From: Pseudomonas poae
GTDB taxonomy: Bacteria > Pseudomonadota > Gammaproteobacteria > Pseudomonadales > Pseudomonadaceae
Assembly: GCF_001439785.1 (NCBI RefSeq)
Contig: NZ_JYLI01000012.1
Span: 143,543-207,542 of the forward strand
Direction of reading: 5' to 3'
Length of the DNA: 64,000 bases
The notes under the pieces were generated by a model. That model was not told where the DNA came from. It made no database searches and saw only the letters and a list, made by a program, of their open reading frames with translations. Position 1 is the stretch's first letter. The number at the start of each line of letters is the position of its first letter. A program made the translations under genes and the position numbers. Below, piece by piece: positions 54,010-62,884 of the stretch.

Positions 54010-55029
54010 ATGGGTAACGAAAGCATCAATTGGGACAAGCTGGGTTTTGACTACATCAAGACCGACAAACGTTTTCTCCAGGTCTGGAAAAACGGCGAAT
54101 GGCAGGAAGGCACCCTGACCGATGACAACGTGCTGCACATCAGTGAAGGCTCCACGGCCTTGCACTATGGCCAACAGTGCTTTGAAGGGCTGAAGGCCTA
54201 TCGCTGCAAGGACGGTTCGATCAACCTGTTCCGCCCGGATCAGAACGCCGCGCGCATGCAGCGCAGCTGCGCCCGTCTGCTGATGCCGCATGTGTCCACC
54301 GAAGACTTCATCGACGCCTGCAAACAAGTGGTCAAGGCCAACGAGCGGTTCATCCCGCCGTACGGCAGCGGCGGCGCGCTGTACCTGCGCCCGTTCGTGA
54401 TCGGCACCGGTGAAAACATCGGCGTGCGCACGGCGCCCGAGTTCATCTTCTCGGTATTCGCCATCCCGGTTGGCGCCTATTTCAAGGGCGGCCTGGTGCC
54501 CCACAACTTCCAGATCTCCACTTTTGACCGCGCCGCGCCACAAGGCACCGGTGCGGCCAAGGTCGGAGGCAACTACGCGGCCAGCCTGATGCCGGGCTCC
54601 GAAGCCAGGAAGTCCGGTTTCGCCGATGCGATCTACCTGGACCCGATGACCCACTCGAAAATCGAGGAAGTCGGTTCGGCCAACTTCTTCGGGATCACCC
54701 ACGACCACCAGTTCATCACGCCGAAGTCGCCTTCGGTGCTGCCGGGCATTACCCGCCTGTCGCTGATCGAACTGGCCCAGACCCGCCTGGGTCTTACCGT
54801 GGTCGAGGGCGACGTGTTCATCGACAAGCTGGACCAGTTCAAGGAAGCCGGCGCCTGCGGCACCGCTGCCGTGATTTCGCCGATTGGCGGCATCCAGTAC
54901 AACGGCAAGATGCATGTGTTCCACAGCGAAACCGAAGTGGGCCCGATCACCCAGCAGCTCTACAAAGAGCTGACCGGCGTGCAGACCGGCGACGTTGAAG
55001 CGCCGGCGGGCTGGATCGTCAAGGTCTAG
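54010..55029 (+). CDS. ilvE: Branched-chain amino acid aminotransferase
   Basis: The 339-residue class IV PLP enzyme shows LHYGQQCFEGLKAYR and the PLP lysine in AKVGGNYAASLMPG. Later ones include VFIDKLDQFKEAGACGTAAV. It transfers the amino group of valine, leucine or isoleucine to 2-oxoglutarate and so supplies the substrates of the bkd complex upstream. A REP separates the two transcription units. Confidence 0.94.
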   Translation: MGNESINWDKLGFDYIKTDKRFLQVWKNGEWQEGTLTDDNVLHISEGSTALHYGQQCFEGLKAYRCKDGSINLFRPDQNAARMQRSCARLLMPHVSTEDFIDACKQVVKANERFIPPYGSGGALYLRPFVIGTGENIGVRTAPEFIFSVFAIPVGAYFKGGLVPHNFQISTFDRAAPQGTGAAKVGGNYAASLMPGSEARKSGFADAIYLDPMTHSKIEEVGSANFFGITHDHQFITPKSPSVLPGITRLSLIELAQTRLGLTVVEGDVFIDKLDQFKEAGACGTAAVISPIGGIQYNGKMHVFHSETEVGPITQQLYKELTGVQTGDVEAPAGWIVKV

Positions 55030-55047
55030 GCCAGCAACACCGTAAAC

Positions 55048-55080
55048 ACTGTGGGAGGGGGCTCGCGCCCTCCCACATTT
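55048..55080. repeat. REP palindrome after ilvE
   Basis: GTGGGAGGGGGCTCGCGCCC followed by TCCCACA forms a strong hairpin between convergent ilvE and the GNAT gene; it may also stop transcription. Confidence 0.78.
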
Positions 55081-55093
55081 GCTTGCAGCGCTC

Positions 55094-55987
55094 TCAGGCT
55101 GACGGCGGGATATTCTCGCTAATCTTCTTGCCCATGCTGGTCCTCGGCTCCACGCCATACCCCAGCGCCTCATAGAACCCCACCACGGCCTCGTTGCCGC
55201 CGGTGATCTGCAGGTTGATCTTCATGCAACCCAGCGCGGTCAGTGCCTGTTCCGCATGGCGTACCAGTGAAGAGCCCAGGCCGTGCCGACGATAGTCCAC
55301 GTGTACCGCCACCGAATACAACCAGCCGCGATGACCGTCATACCCGGCGAGAATCGTGCCGATCACGGTTTTTTTATCCGTCGCCACGAAAAACAAACCG
55401 TCGTTGACCGCCAGCTTTTTATCGATGGCCAGGGTCGGCAGGTTATGCGCGGTGTCGTAGCCAAAGGCTTCCCGCCACAACGCCGCCACCTGTGCACGAT
55501 GCTGACGGTCGCGATACGGCCCGATGGGGTGGCGCGACGACAGCGCCTTTTCCATCACCAGCGTGCGTTCGTTGCCGTGGTAAACAGTGCGTACCGTATG
55601 AAACCCCAGCCGGGTATAGAACGGCTCGGCCGTCAGCGAGGACGGCACGCTCAATACCGTTACGCCGGCCTCCCGGGCGCGCAGTTCAATCTCGATCATC
55701 AGCAAACGGCCAATGCCCTGCCCTTGCAGCGCCGGGTTGACGAACACCGAGCGCACCACATTGCCATCGAGGGCCGCCGTGGCGACGATTGTCTGACCCT
55801 GGGCGGCCACCAGCACAACGCGGCGAGTGAGCAGCGCAAGCACCGCCTCGGGGCTGAAGTTGCTTGCCACGCGAGCAATCACATCGGCCGGGTAATCCCG
55901 CGCATTGCTGCTGTGCAAGGCCGCCAGGATGACCTGGCTGATGCCCTCGGCATCGGCGGTTTGGGCGAGGCGAACAGCGGTAGACAT
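55094..55987 (-). CDS. Double GNAT acetyltransferase (N-terminal GNAT + YpeA-like domain)
   Basis: The 297-residue protein has two GNAT domains. The first (about 1-145) has the acetyl-CoA loop VNPALQGQGIGRLLM and a late EPFYTRLGFH. The second (about 155-290) resembles the YpeA family: TILAGYDGHRGWLYSVAVHV and DYRRHGLGSSLVRHAEQAL. Single-domain versions are more common, so this is a fusion. The substrates are unknown. Confidence 0.85.
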   Translation of the reverse strand: MSTAVRLAQTADAEGISQVILAALHSSNARDYPADVIARVASNFSPEAVLALLTRRVVLVAAQGQTIVATAALDGNVVRSVFVNPALQGQGIGRLLMIEIELRAREAGVTVLSVPSSLTAEPFYTRLGFHTVRTVYHGNERTLVMEKALSSRHPIGPYRDRQHRAQVAALWREAFGYDTAHNLPTLAIDKKLAVNDGLFFVATDKKTVIGTILAGYDGHRGWLYSVAVHVDYRRHGLGSSLVRHAEQALTALGCMKINLQITGGNEAVVGFYEALGYGVEPRTSMGKKISENIPPSA

Positions 55988-56031
55988 GATTCCTCCTGGC
56001 TAACGGCGATTGAGCAAACGCCACAATACCA

Positions 56032-56262
56032 ATGTGGGAGCGGGCTTGCCCTAATGCCGTTCAGTTAAGTGCAGATTCCCTGTGGCGAGCAGGCTTGTCC
56101 TGCGTTGGGCTGCACAGCAGCCCCAAAACCACGCGCTGAGCCGTATCAGGTACACCGCATTTTGCTGATTGGGGGCGCTTCGCTCCCCAACGCGGGGCAA
56201 GCCCGCTCGCCACAACAAGCGCGCTCGCCACAGACGTTCCGGCTTGCTGCGCCTCCCACAGG
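56032..56262. repeat. Cluster of REP-like and inverted repeats
   Basis: The region between the GNAT and DUF4130 genes has TGTGGGAGCGGGCTTGCCCT, then a second TGTGGCGAGCAGGCTTG arm and an inverted GGGCAAGCCCGCTCGCCAC. GGGGGCGCTTCGCTCCCC forms another hairpin. It contains no gene. Confidence 0.65.
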
Positions 56263-56264
56263 TT

Positions 56265-57098
56265 TTAACCCTGCCCGCTTGAGATGCGCTTACCAGGCTT
56301 GGCGCCGATCAACCTGGCCTGACCATCCTTCTGCTTGCCCGTGCGCGCTTCGCTGATCAATCCCGGGATCAACTTGCCCTCCGGCAGGTTCTTCCAGAAC
56401 CGGCTGGGAAAGTGCCCTTCCATGACCTTGGGGTTGAGCCGCGCCGGGTTGAAGATATGGCTGTAATAGGTCAACCACATTGCGCTGTGGGGGTCTTCGA
56501 CATTCTGCGCCAGTTGTTGCCACGCTTCGGGGCACCGGCGCTGATGAATCAACTGCTCGCCGTCGTAATACACCCCATCCAGCGGCGTGGCGATCATCCA
56601 GCGATGACGCCCCATGCGCCCGATAAAGTGCTGGCTGGCCGAGTGCAAGATGTCATGGGCCGGTTCGTGCCAGGCCACGTATTCCGGCAACTGCGGGCCG
56701 GCCTCGGGCGGCAGCGCGATAAAGCGTACGAACGCGTGCAAATGGTGCGCCTCGCGGCTCACCTGCTTGATGCGCCGCTGCAACTCGCTGCCCAGCTTGT
56801 CGCCGGCGAGCATCGCGGTGCGATCGCCATGGCTGACCCGCCACAACACCTCGTACAGCAGGCTCCAGCGTTGGTCGCCGTGATAACACGCGGCAGACGC
56901 CAGCAGGTCGATCAGCGCCTTGGGAATCCGCGCCTGGAATGGCCCCGGCGTGTCGGGAATGGCCTGGTCGGTGGCGAACAGGTCGGCAACTTCCGTCGCA
57001 CCCCAGCTCACCTGGCTCGGGTCAACCTGATGGCTGAGCAGCCAGCGCGCCTGCTCGCGCCAGGTGCTGAACAGGTTGTCGCATTCCAGGCTGATCAT
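56265..57098 (-). CDS. DUF4130 (TIGR03915) putative DNA metabolism protein
   Basis: The 277-residue protein matches the TIGR03915 family that always pairs with a radical SAM partner. Typical stretches are REAHHLHAFVRFIALP, EPAHDILHSASQHFIGRMG and MIATPLDGVYYDGEQL. It is believed to act in DNA repair or modification (related to uracil-DNA glycosylase-linked genes). The ATG overlaps the upstream stop as ATGA. Confidence 0.85.
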   Translation of the reverse strand: MISLECDNLFSTWREQARWLLSHQVDPSQVSWGATEVADLFATDQAIPDTPGPFQARIPKALIDLLASAACYHGDQRWSLLYEVLWRVSHGDRTAMLAGDKLGSELQRRIKQVSREAHHLHAFVRFIALPPEAGPQLPEYVAWHEPAHDILHSASQHFIGRMGRHRWMIATPLDGVYYDGEQLIHQRRCPEAWQQLAQNVEDPHSAMWLTYYSHIFNPARLNPKVMEGHFPSRFWKNLPEGKLIPGLISEARTGKQKDGQARLIGAKPGKRISSGQG

Positions 57099-58315
57099 CC
57101 CCACAAGCCCATTTGCTGCGGCGCGGGGCGGTCACGCAATTGCTCGCGCAGCAGCACGCTGGTGCTGTCGGCCTGTTGCGGGTGGTAGTCGCTGGTGATG
57201 AAGAACGGCTTGGCCTTGGCCAGCACGCAGCGCATGCGCGCCAGGTCTTCAAAGCGGATCTTGCGTTCGCGGCGCAGGTCGACCAGCCGCTGAGTGGTGC
57301 GCAGGCCAATGCCCGGGATGCGCGCGATCAGGGTTGGCTCGGCGCGGTTGAGGTCCAGGGGGAAGACCTCGCGATGCTCAAGGGCCCAAGCCAGTTTGGG
57401 GTCGATATCCAACGCCAGGTCGCCGGGGCCTGCAAGCAGTTCGCCGGCGCTGAAGCCGTAGCTGCGCAACAGGAAATCCGCCTGGTACAGACGGTGCTCG
57501 CGCATCAGCGGCGGTGCGGCCAGGGGCACGCTTTTCGGACTGTTGGGAATGGGGCTGAACGCCGAGTAATACACGCGGCGCAGCTTGAAATTACCGTAGA
57601 GCGCTTCGGCTCCGTGGAGAATGGTACTGTCATCGGTGTCATCGGCGCCGACGATCATCTGTGTACTCTGCCCGGCCGGTGCAAAACGTGGTGCGCGCGG
57701 TTCGTTGCGCACGGTTTGCTCGCCGGTGTAGATGGTCTGCATGGCCTGCTTGATGGACACGATCTGCTTCTCCGGCGCCAACGTCAGCAGGCTGGCCTCG
57801 GTAGGCAGCTCGATGTTCACGCTGAGGCGATCGGCATAACGCCCGGCCTCGGCGATCAGTGCCGGGTCGGCATCGGGGATGGTTTTGAGGTGGATGTAGC
57901 CGCGAAAGTCGTGTTCTTCGCGCAACAGCTTGGCCACCCGTACCAGTTGCTCCATGGTGTAGTCCGACGAGCGGATGATGCCGGAACTGAGAAACAGCCC
58001 GCTGACGCAATTGCGCCGGTAGAAATCCAGGGTCAGGGTGACCACCTCTTCCGGGCTGAACCGCGCGCGGGGCACATCGCTGGAGCGGCGGTTGACGCAG
58101 TATTGGCAGTCGTAAAGGCAGAAGTTGGTGAGCAGTACCTTGAGCAGCGACACGCACCGGCCGTCGGGCGTATAGCTGTGGCAAATGCCCATGCCATTGG
58201 TGGAGCCCAGCCCCGTCTTGCCTTCCGAACTGCGCTTGGGCGCGCCGCTGCTGGCGCAGGAGGCGTCGTACTTGGCGGCGTCGGCGAGGATGCTGAGTTT
58301 TTCGATCAACTGCAT
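57095..58315 (-). CDS. Putative DNA modification/repair radical SAM protein (TIGR03916)
   Basis: The 406-residue protein has the radical SAM cluster motif CLYDCQYCVNRR, with three cysteines that bind 4Fe-4S. The C-terminus has a helix-hairpin-helix DNA-binding motif (LIARIPGIGLRTTQRLVDLR). It is translationally coupled to the DUF4130 gene. Family and partner suggest a DNA lesion or modified-base reaction. Confidence 0.88.
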   Translation of the reverse strand: MQLIEKLSILADAAKYDASCASSGAPKRSSEGKTGLGSTNGMGICHSYTPDGRCVSLLKVLLTNFCLYDCQYCVNRRSSDVPRARFSPEEVVTLTLDFYRRNCVSGLFLSSGIIRSSDYTMEQLVRVAKLLREEHDFRGYIHLKTIPDADPALIAEAGRYADRLSVNIELPTEASLLTLAPEKQIVSIKQAMQTIYTGEQTVRNEPRAPRFAPAGQSTQMIVGADDTDDSTILHGAEALYGNFKLRRVYYSAFSPIPNSPKSVPLAAPPLMREHRLYQADFLLRSYGFSAGELLAGPGDLALDIDPKLAWALEHREVFPLDLNRAEPTLIARIPGIGLRTTQRLVDLRRERKIRFEDLARMRCVLAKAKPFFITSDYHPQQADSTSVLLREQLRDRPAPQQMGLWG

Positions 58316-58379
58316 GGAAGACTACCGATACTGGTTTTTTGTACAGTATCAGCGGCCCGGCGGTGTCACAAGTACCGTC

Positions 58380-58405
58380 TGTAGGAGCGAGGATGCTCGC
58401 TCCTG
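58380..58405. repeat. Palindrome downstream of pvdA
   Basis: AGGAGCGAG pairs with CTCGCTCCT around GATG. It lies just past the pvdA stop and could end the transcript, although no T-run follows on the minus strand; it also resembles a REP hairpin. Confidence 0.6.
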
Positions 58406-58415
58406 CAAAGGGAGA

Positions 58416-59753
58416 TCAACTGGCGGTGGCCAGCAGCAGGTCCTGCACCGAGCGGCCTTGACCACGATGACGATCATTTTCATACAAGGAGGCGGCAATC
58501 TCATCGGCCCGGATCGGCAGCACTGACAGCAAGGTGTCGCTCAAGCCATGGCTGGCCTGGCTGAACCCCTGGATGTAGATGCCCGCCTTGCAGCGCTCGT
58601 CGGTGACGATGCGGTAGTCGCGCGCCACTTCGAAATCGCCCATGTAGGCGTGCAGCGGCGCCAGCAGCTCGCGGTGCATCTGGCGCTCGTAGCCGGTGGC
58701 GAGAATCACTGCGTCGTAGTGGCCGACGCTGGTTTCACCGGTGGCGTTATCGCGCAGGACCAGTTCGATGCCCAACGGGCCGGCACTGGCTTTTTCGACC
58801 ACGGTCATGGTGCGAAATGCCTGGCGCGCGATGCCCGAGACTTTCTGGCGATAGAAGATGCCGTAGATGCGCTCGATCAGGTCCAGGTCCACCACCGAAT
58901 AGTTGGTGTTCTGGTACTCGGCCACCAGCCGCTCACGCTCGGCACCGACCTGCTGGAACACCAGGTCGGTAAAGGCCGGCGAGAACACTTCGTTGACGAA
59001 CGGGCTGTCATCGGCCGGCTTGAGCGCCGACCCGCGCAGGATCATGTCCACCTGTACCGAGGGGAAGCTGTCGTTGAGGTCGATGAAGGCTTCGGCCGCG
59101 CTCTGGCCGCCGCCGATCACCGCGATGCGCATGGGCTTGCCCTCGACACAAGGCTGCTGAGCCATGCGCGTCAGGTATTGGGAATGGTGGAAAACGCGGC
59201 CATCACCCTTGAGCGCCTTGAACGCGTCGGGCACCCGGGGGGTGCCGCCGGCACTGACCACCACCGAACGGGTGGTGCGCACGTGCTGCTCGCCTTGTGT
59301 ATCGCGGGAGATCACGCGCAGCGCCTCGACCTGTTGCTGATGCAGGATCGGTTCGATGGCCAGGACTTCCTCGCCGTAGTTGGCCTGGGCCTGGAACTGC
59401 CCCGCCACCCAGCGCAGGTAGTCGTTGTACTCCATGCGGCACGGATAGAAGGTGCCCAGGTTGATGAAGTCCACCAGACGGTCGTGGGCCTTGAGGTAAT
59501 TGACAAAGGAATAAGGACTGGTGGGGTTGCGCAGGGTGACCAGGTCTTTGAGGAAGGAGATCTGCAGTTCGCTCTGGGTCACCAGGGTATTGCCGTGCCA
59601 GCGGTAGTCGGCCTGCTTGTCGAGAAACAGCACGTCCAGTTTGCCCTGGGCTTTTTCACGCTCCTGCAGGGCGATGGCCAGCGCCAGGTTCGAAGGGCCG
59701 AAACCGATACCGATCAGGTCGTGAACCGCGGGCGAAGCAATTGCCTGTGTCAT
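58416..59753 (-). CDS. pvdA: L-ornithine N5-monooxygenase PvdA
   Basis: The 445-residue flavoprotein has FAD motif GIGFGPSNLALAIAL, the NADPH motif AVIGGGQSAAEAF and the late ILATGYERQMHREL found in ornithine hydroxylases. It makes N5-hydroxyornithine, a building block of the siderophore pyoverdine. A PvdS-type promoter lies 85 bases upstream and fpvI follows that, both pointing to iron-starvation control. Confidence 0.96.
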   Translation of the reverse strand: MTQAIASPAVHDLIGIGFGPSNLALAIALQEREKAQGKLDVLFLDKQADYRWHGNTLVTQSELQISFLKDLVTLRNPTSPYSFVNYLKAHDRLVDFINLGTFYPCRMEYNDYLRWVAGQFQAQANYGEEVLAIEPILHQQQVEALRVISRDTQGEQHVRTTRSVVVSAGGTPRVPDAFKALKGDGRVFHHSQYLTRMAQQPCVEGKPMRIAVIGGGQSAAEAFIDLNDSFPSVQVDMILRGSALKPADDSPFVNEVFSPAFTDLVFQQVGAERERLVAEYQNTNYSVVDLDLIERIYGIFYRQKVSGIARQAFRTMTVVEKASAGPLGIELVLRDNATGETSVGHYDAVILATGYERQMHRELLAPLHAYMGDFEVARDYRIVTDERCKAGIYIQGFSQASHGLSDTLLSVLPIRADEIAASLYENDRHRGQGRSVQDLLLATAS

Positions 59754-59837
59754 TCCAGTGTCCTCTGGATAAGCCCCTTGGCGGATGGGGCGGGAATACC
59801 TTCAAGGCCTGAACAACAGGCCGTGTGTTGATAGGAA

Positions 59838-59861
59838 ACGAGGACAGTGAAATAAAATTTA
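59838..59861 (-). promoter_or_regulatory. PvdS-dependent promoter (iron-starvation box) of pvdA
   Basis: On the minus strand TAAAT (59857-59861) is followed after exactly 16 bases by CGT (59838-59840), the consensus for the PvdS sigma factor. It lies about 85 bases upstream of the pvdA start. Confidence 0.8.
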
Positions 59862-59873
59862 ACTAACAGCTGA

Positions 59874-60353
59874 TCAGTGCGCTTCCCACTCGCGCATGCG
59901 CACGCGGCAGTGCTTCATGGCGTTGACGATGTGTTTTTCCACCAGCGCGCGGGAAATGCACAGGCGCTCGGCGATCTGCAGGTGCGACAAACCGTCGAGC
60001 TTGCGCAGCAGGAAGCTGTCGCGGCACGCGCTCGGCAGCTCGGCCAGGGCGCGTTCGAGCATGTCCAGGCGCTGGGCCTGATCGTGGCTGGCATGGGGCG
60101 AGCCGCTGGCGAAACGCTCCTCGCTGTCGAGCACCTCCAATGGCTCGACCTGGCGCAGGGCGTTGCGCCGGTGGCCGTCGATCACCAGGTTCAGCGCGGT
60201 GCGATACAAAAAGGCGCGGGGCTGGTCGATGGGTGTGTCGCTGGTGCGCTCCAGCACCCGCACGTACGCGTCATGCACCACATCTTCGGCCACCTGACGG
60301 TTGCCCACCCTGGCGTTGAGGAAACACACCAGCTCGCGATAGTAGTTTTCCAA
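59874..60353 (-). CDS. fpvI: ECF sigma factor FpvI (FecI type)
   Basis: The 159-residue protein has sigma region 2 (NRQVAEDVVHDAYVRVLE) and region 4 (LPSACRDSFLLRKLDGLSHL; ISRALVEKHIVNAMKHCR). It is nearest to iron-linked FecI/FpvI factors; its neighbour pvdA matches the pvdA-fpvI order of P. aeruginosa. FpvI drives the ferripyoverdine receptor gene and is held by FpvR. I chose the TTG after GGGAG, giving 159 residues as in FpvI. An ATG at 60446 would add 31 residues but starts inside a Fur-box-like sequence. Confidence 0.82.
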   Translation of the reverse strand: MENYYRELVCFLNARVGNRQVAEDVVHDAYVRVLERTSDTPIDQPRAFLYRTALNLVIDGHRRNALRQVEPLEVLDSEERFASGSPHASHDQAQRLDMLERALAELPSACRDSFLLRKLDGLSHLQIAERLCISRALVEKHIVNAMKHCRVRMREWEAH

Positions 60354-60428
60354 CCTGACTCCCGACTGTTTCGTGGCGGCAAAATGACAACCCTGCAGGC
60401 CATCGTGATGGCAGTTTGGGTGCGTGCA

Positions 60429-60447
60429 ATTTATAGTAATTCTCATC
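60429..60447 (-). promoter_or_regulatory. Candidate Fur box before fpvI
   Basis: GATGAGAATTACTATAAAT on the minus strand matches the Fur consensus at roughly ten of nineteen positions and lies about 75 bases before the fpvI start. Iron-linked sigma genes are commonly Fur-repressed. Confidence 0.45.
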
Positions 60448-60487
60448 TACTTTTAAAGAAGTCTCGCATTGACGCGGCTTTTTTTTA

Positions 60488-61109
60488 GGTTCTTCACGGA
60501 TTACCGGGAAAGACGTTCTTGATCTTCATGAAAAAGAATTCGCTATCCCGGTAACCGTACGCCATCCGCTTGATGACCTTTATTCGATTGTTTATTCCTT
60601 CCAACTGACCCGTATGCATCGGCCAGCGAACCCGGCTGACGATGCCCCGCCAGTAACCCTTTAGCCGTTTGGCAAACTGGATCAGAGGTGGTATCTCGCT
60701 TTCATGAGCATGACGCAGCCATTGCTGCCAGGCTGATCGCCAGCCCCAGGCGCTGCTAGGTGCCCAAAGCGTTTTGAGTTCAGCCTTCATTAGATAGACT
60801 GTCATCAATGCTTGGTTGGCCGCCAGCAGGTCCTTTAAACGCACCTGTTGCTCCGGCGTTTTCAGGTTCTGCGGGTTGCGTAGCAACAGCCATCGCGCTT
60901 GCTTGATGACCTTTCGGGCAGGCTTGTCATGACGTAGCCGATTAGCTTCATCGACGCGGACCCGATCAATCACCTCTCGGCCATATTTGGCCACCACATG
61001 AAAGAGGTCGTACACCACTCGCGCTTTCGGGCAGTGCTGACGAACCTCCAGGTCAAAAGCGGTATTCATGTCCATCGCCACCGCTTGGATTCGAGCACAT
61101 CCCTCCGGC
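60488..61109 (-). pseudogene. Truncated ISL3 family transposase (IS1411-like)
   Basis: About 200 C-terminal residues of an ISL3-family DDE transposase remain. They run from EGCARIQAVAMDMNTAFD through ARVVYDLFHVVAKYGREVID to the typical end GYRDSEFFFMKIKNVFPGNP. The N-terminal half is missing; upstream codons in the open frame come from foreign repeat sequence. The outer end near 60488 (GGTTCTTCACGGATTACC) probably is the inverted repeat. A second element lies across its upstream part at about 61110. Confidence 0.82.
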
Positions 61110-61207
61110 TGGGAAATTGCAACCCATTTGACCAGCCATTTGCATTCGACTTGACCAGTCGTTTGCATCGGAAGTGACCAGGCATTTGCATTGGACTTGA
61201 CCACTCG
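61110..61207. repeat. Four ~23-base tandem TGACCA repeats, transposon-end type
   Basis: After TGGGAAATTGCAACCCAT come four units of the form TTTGCATTCGACTTGACCAG with variations: three full 23-base units start at 61139, 61162 and 61185 and a partial one precedes. Multiple TGACCAG boxes at 20-30 base spacing are typical of IS21-family ends. The outer end abuts the broken ISL3 transposase. Confidence 0.65.
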
Positions 61208-61228
61208 CCTAGCGAGTCATTTGAAAGG

Positions 61229-62269
61229 CTAAAGCAGCGGTACTGGTGGCACTGTCTGTGGCGCGCCATCGATGATGCACATCCATCCCCAAGTTCTCAG
61301 TGCCGACGTCTTCTTAAACTCCTCGACCAGCTCGGCCGCAATTTCCCCTATGTCCGTCCGCAACTCGAACTGAGGGCGCATTGCGTGCAAAACGTCAATT
61401 CCCATGTCCCCGGCAAGCAGCTTGCACATCAGCTTATTACGAAGCTTCCAAGGTAGGGCTTTTCCGCGCCTTTCCGGATGCTGGTAAACCATGGTGTTCA
61501 AATGCGCCGACGCGTGGATGTAGTCAGCGCTGCTCATCCAGATATGCAGATGGGCAGGCACTCCAAGGGGTAGGACGTTGAACACGAGCCAATCGATTAG
61601 GCCAACGGCAACACCGCGCGCTTGAAGCTCCATTGCCAGCATCAGAAGTACTTTGTGCAAGGTGCCTGCTGCCTTGATAGCAACGGTTTTTCGACCTAGG
61701 AGATCTGCTTCGACCACTATCGCGATCAACGCAGCGAGGGCATCCAAGCTTGCCCTGCGTTCGAGTTTTTCGAGTAGAACTTGAGTGATTGGTTCGCGCT
61801 GAACACTGTCCCAAATCATGTTGCTGGTGCTGCGATAAAGCACCAGTTGGACATCGGTATTTAACGCACGGAAGTAGCTGTCGAAGCTGATTTTCTGTTG
61901 CCGGGAGATCAGCTTCATCAAAGTCCATATGGGATGATTCAGGTCGCGGGACGATCCAGGTGCTAGCAGTTCCACCCTACTCAAGGTCTTGGCCTTGGGG
62001 GAGATCATTTTCTGTTCGTACCTAGACCACTTGCTTCGGTAATGCCGGATCGTGCCATTCGTATTTCTTCGAAATGACTCTTTTTCGAAATACAGCTCAA
62101 GGGCATAGGCAGTTTTGAGGCCTGTCCGCTGCCTCAGTCCTTCGAACCAGTAGCCCACTGCGAGCATTTCCACTGTGTTGCTTCGGGGGCGGCTATTTTC
62201 CGGAATTTGTTCGCGCAAGCTGCCTGCGAACTCCGAATAAATGTTTGCAATTCTCTTAAAATCAGACAC
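61229..62269 (-). CDS. Hypothetical protein of 346 residues in the mobile-element cluster
   Basis: I do not recognise this protein. It has a GTG start and reads VSDFKRIANIYSEFAGSLRE, then EMLAVGYWFEGLRQRTGLKT. No Walker motif, zinc-finger cysteines or DDE triad are seen, so it is unlike IstB, TniB, TniQ or transposase. Residues about 190-230 are hydrophobic-helical. It is divergent from the small gene at 62382 across 112 bases, a layout typical of mobile cargo with a regulator. Base composition is lower in GC than the chromosome. Confidence 0.6.
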   Translation of the reverse strand: MSDFKRIANIYSEFAGSLREQIPENSRPRSNTVEMLAVGYWFEGLRQRTGLKTAYALELYFEKESFRRNTNGTIRHYRSKWSRYEQKMISPKAKTLSRVELLAPGSSRDLNHPIWTLMKLISRQQKISFDSYFRALNTDVQLVLYRSTSNMIWDSVQREPITQVLLEKLERRASLDALAALIAIVVEADLLGRKTVAIKAAGTLHKVLLMLAMELQARGVAVGLIDWLVFNVLPLGVPAHLHIWMSSADYIHASAHLNTMVYQHPERRGKALPWKLRNKLMCKLLAGDMGIDVLHAMRPQFELRTDIGEIAAELVEEFKKTSALRTWGWMCIIDGAPQTVPPVPLL

Positions 62270-62381
62270 TTAAAAATCCCCGAACGATCTTTGTACCGTA
62301 AAAAATGTAGAAGTCTTACGGCTGGAGCGCAAGGGGGCGGTTTATTACTATCAACTGTGACCAAACCGGACATTAAGTGCG

Positions 62382-62645
62382 ATGCGCGAGCCCCTTGAAA
62401 TCCAATTTCTGTCATTCGAATTAGAGCTCGACCTCAAACAGCGATATGGCCTGATGGTGGGTGGCAGCGCGCTGTGGAGAGAGTTGGGTTACACATCGTA
62501 CGACGCGTTTCGTAAAGCTAAACAGCGAGGGACAATTGAGGTGCCGCTATTTGAAGTGCCTAATCGTCGGGGGTTCTTTGCTCTGTCCAAAGAGGTCGCT
62601 TGGTGGATTGCTACGCAGCGCTGCGCACGGCAGCAGGCCGTATGA
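62382..62645 (+). CDS. Small putative DNA-binding protein, 87 residues
   Basis: The protein reads QRYGLMVGGSALWRELGYTS, then YDAFRKAKQRGTIEVPLFEV and RRGFFALSKEVAWWIATQR. The layout (a 'G-x-x-ALW-x-x-LGYTS-x-x-AFRKA' helical segment and a basic beta hairpin) resembles small winged-helix or excisionase-like regulators on mobile elements. I cannot name the family. It is divergent from the 346-residue gene and is followed 65 bases later by a terminator. Confidence 0.6.
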   Translation: MREPLEIQFLSFELELDLKQRYGLMVGGSALWRELGYTSYDAFRKAKQRGTIEVPLFEVPNRRGFFALSKEVAWWIATQRCARQQAV

Positions 62646-62709
62646 ACTAAGCATATGAGGAGTATCACAATGAGATCAGGATAGGAGCTAGCCGGTGGAT
62701 TTGGAGCAC

Positions 62710-62744
62710 AAAAAAGCCCAGGGGTGGAGCCCTAGGCTTTTTTG
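62710..62744 (+). terminator. Rho-independent terminator in the mobile cluster
   Basis: AAAAAAGCCCAGGG pairs with CCCTAGGCTTTTTT around GTGGAG; the T-run follows. It can work in both directions and ends the small DNA-binding gene. Confidence 0.82.
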
Positions 62745-62884
62745 ATGGTGTTAGGTTTCAGCCCTACGCGCCGTCATTCTGTGTTCCCTCGCGTTCGGCG
62801 TCAAGTCGATCACATTCCGTTTGTCTGCAATTTTCACACGGCGCGACCTGTGAGGTGTTCACACACCTGTCGCGAGGAGAACAT

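Noticed and set aside
61139..61207. CRISPR-like repeats
   Set aside because: Units are contiguous 23-mers with no spacers, imperfect, and at a transposon end; not a CRISPR array.
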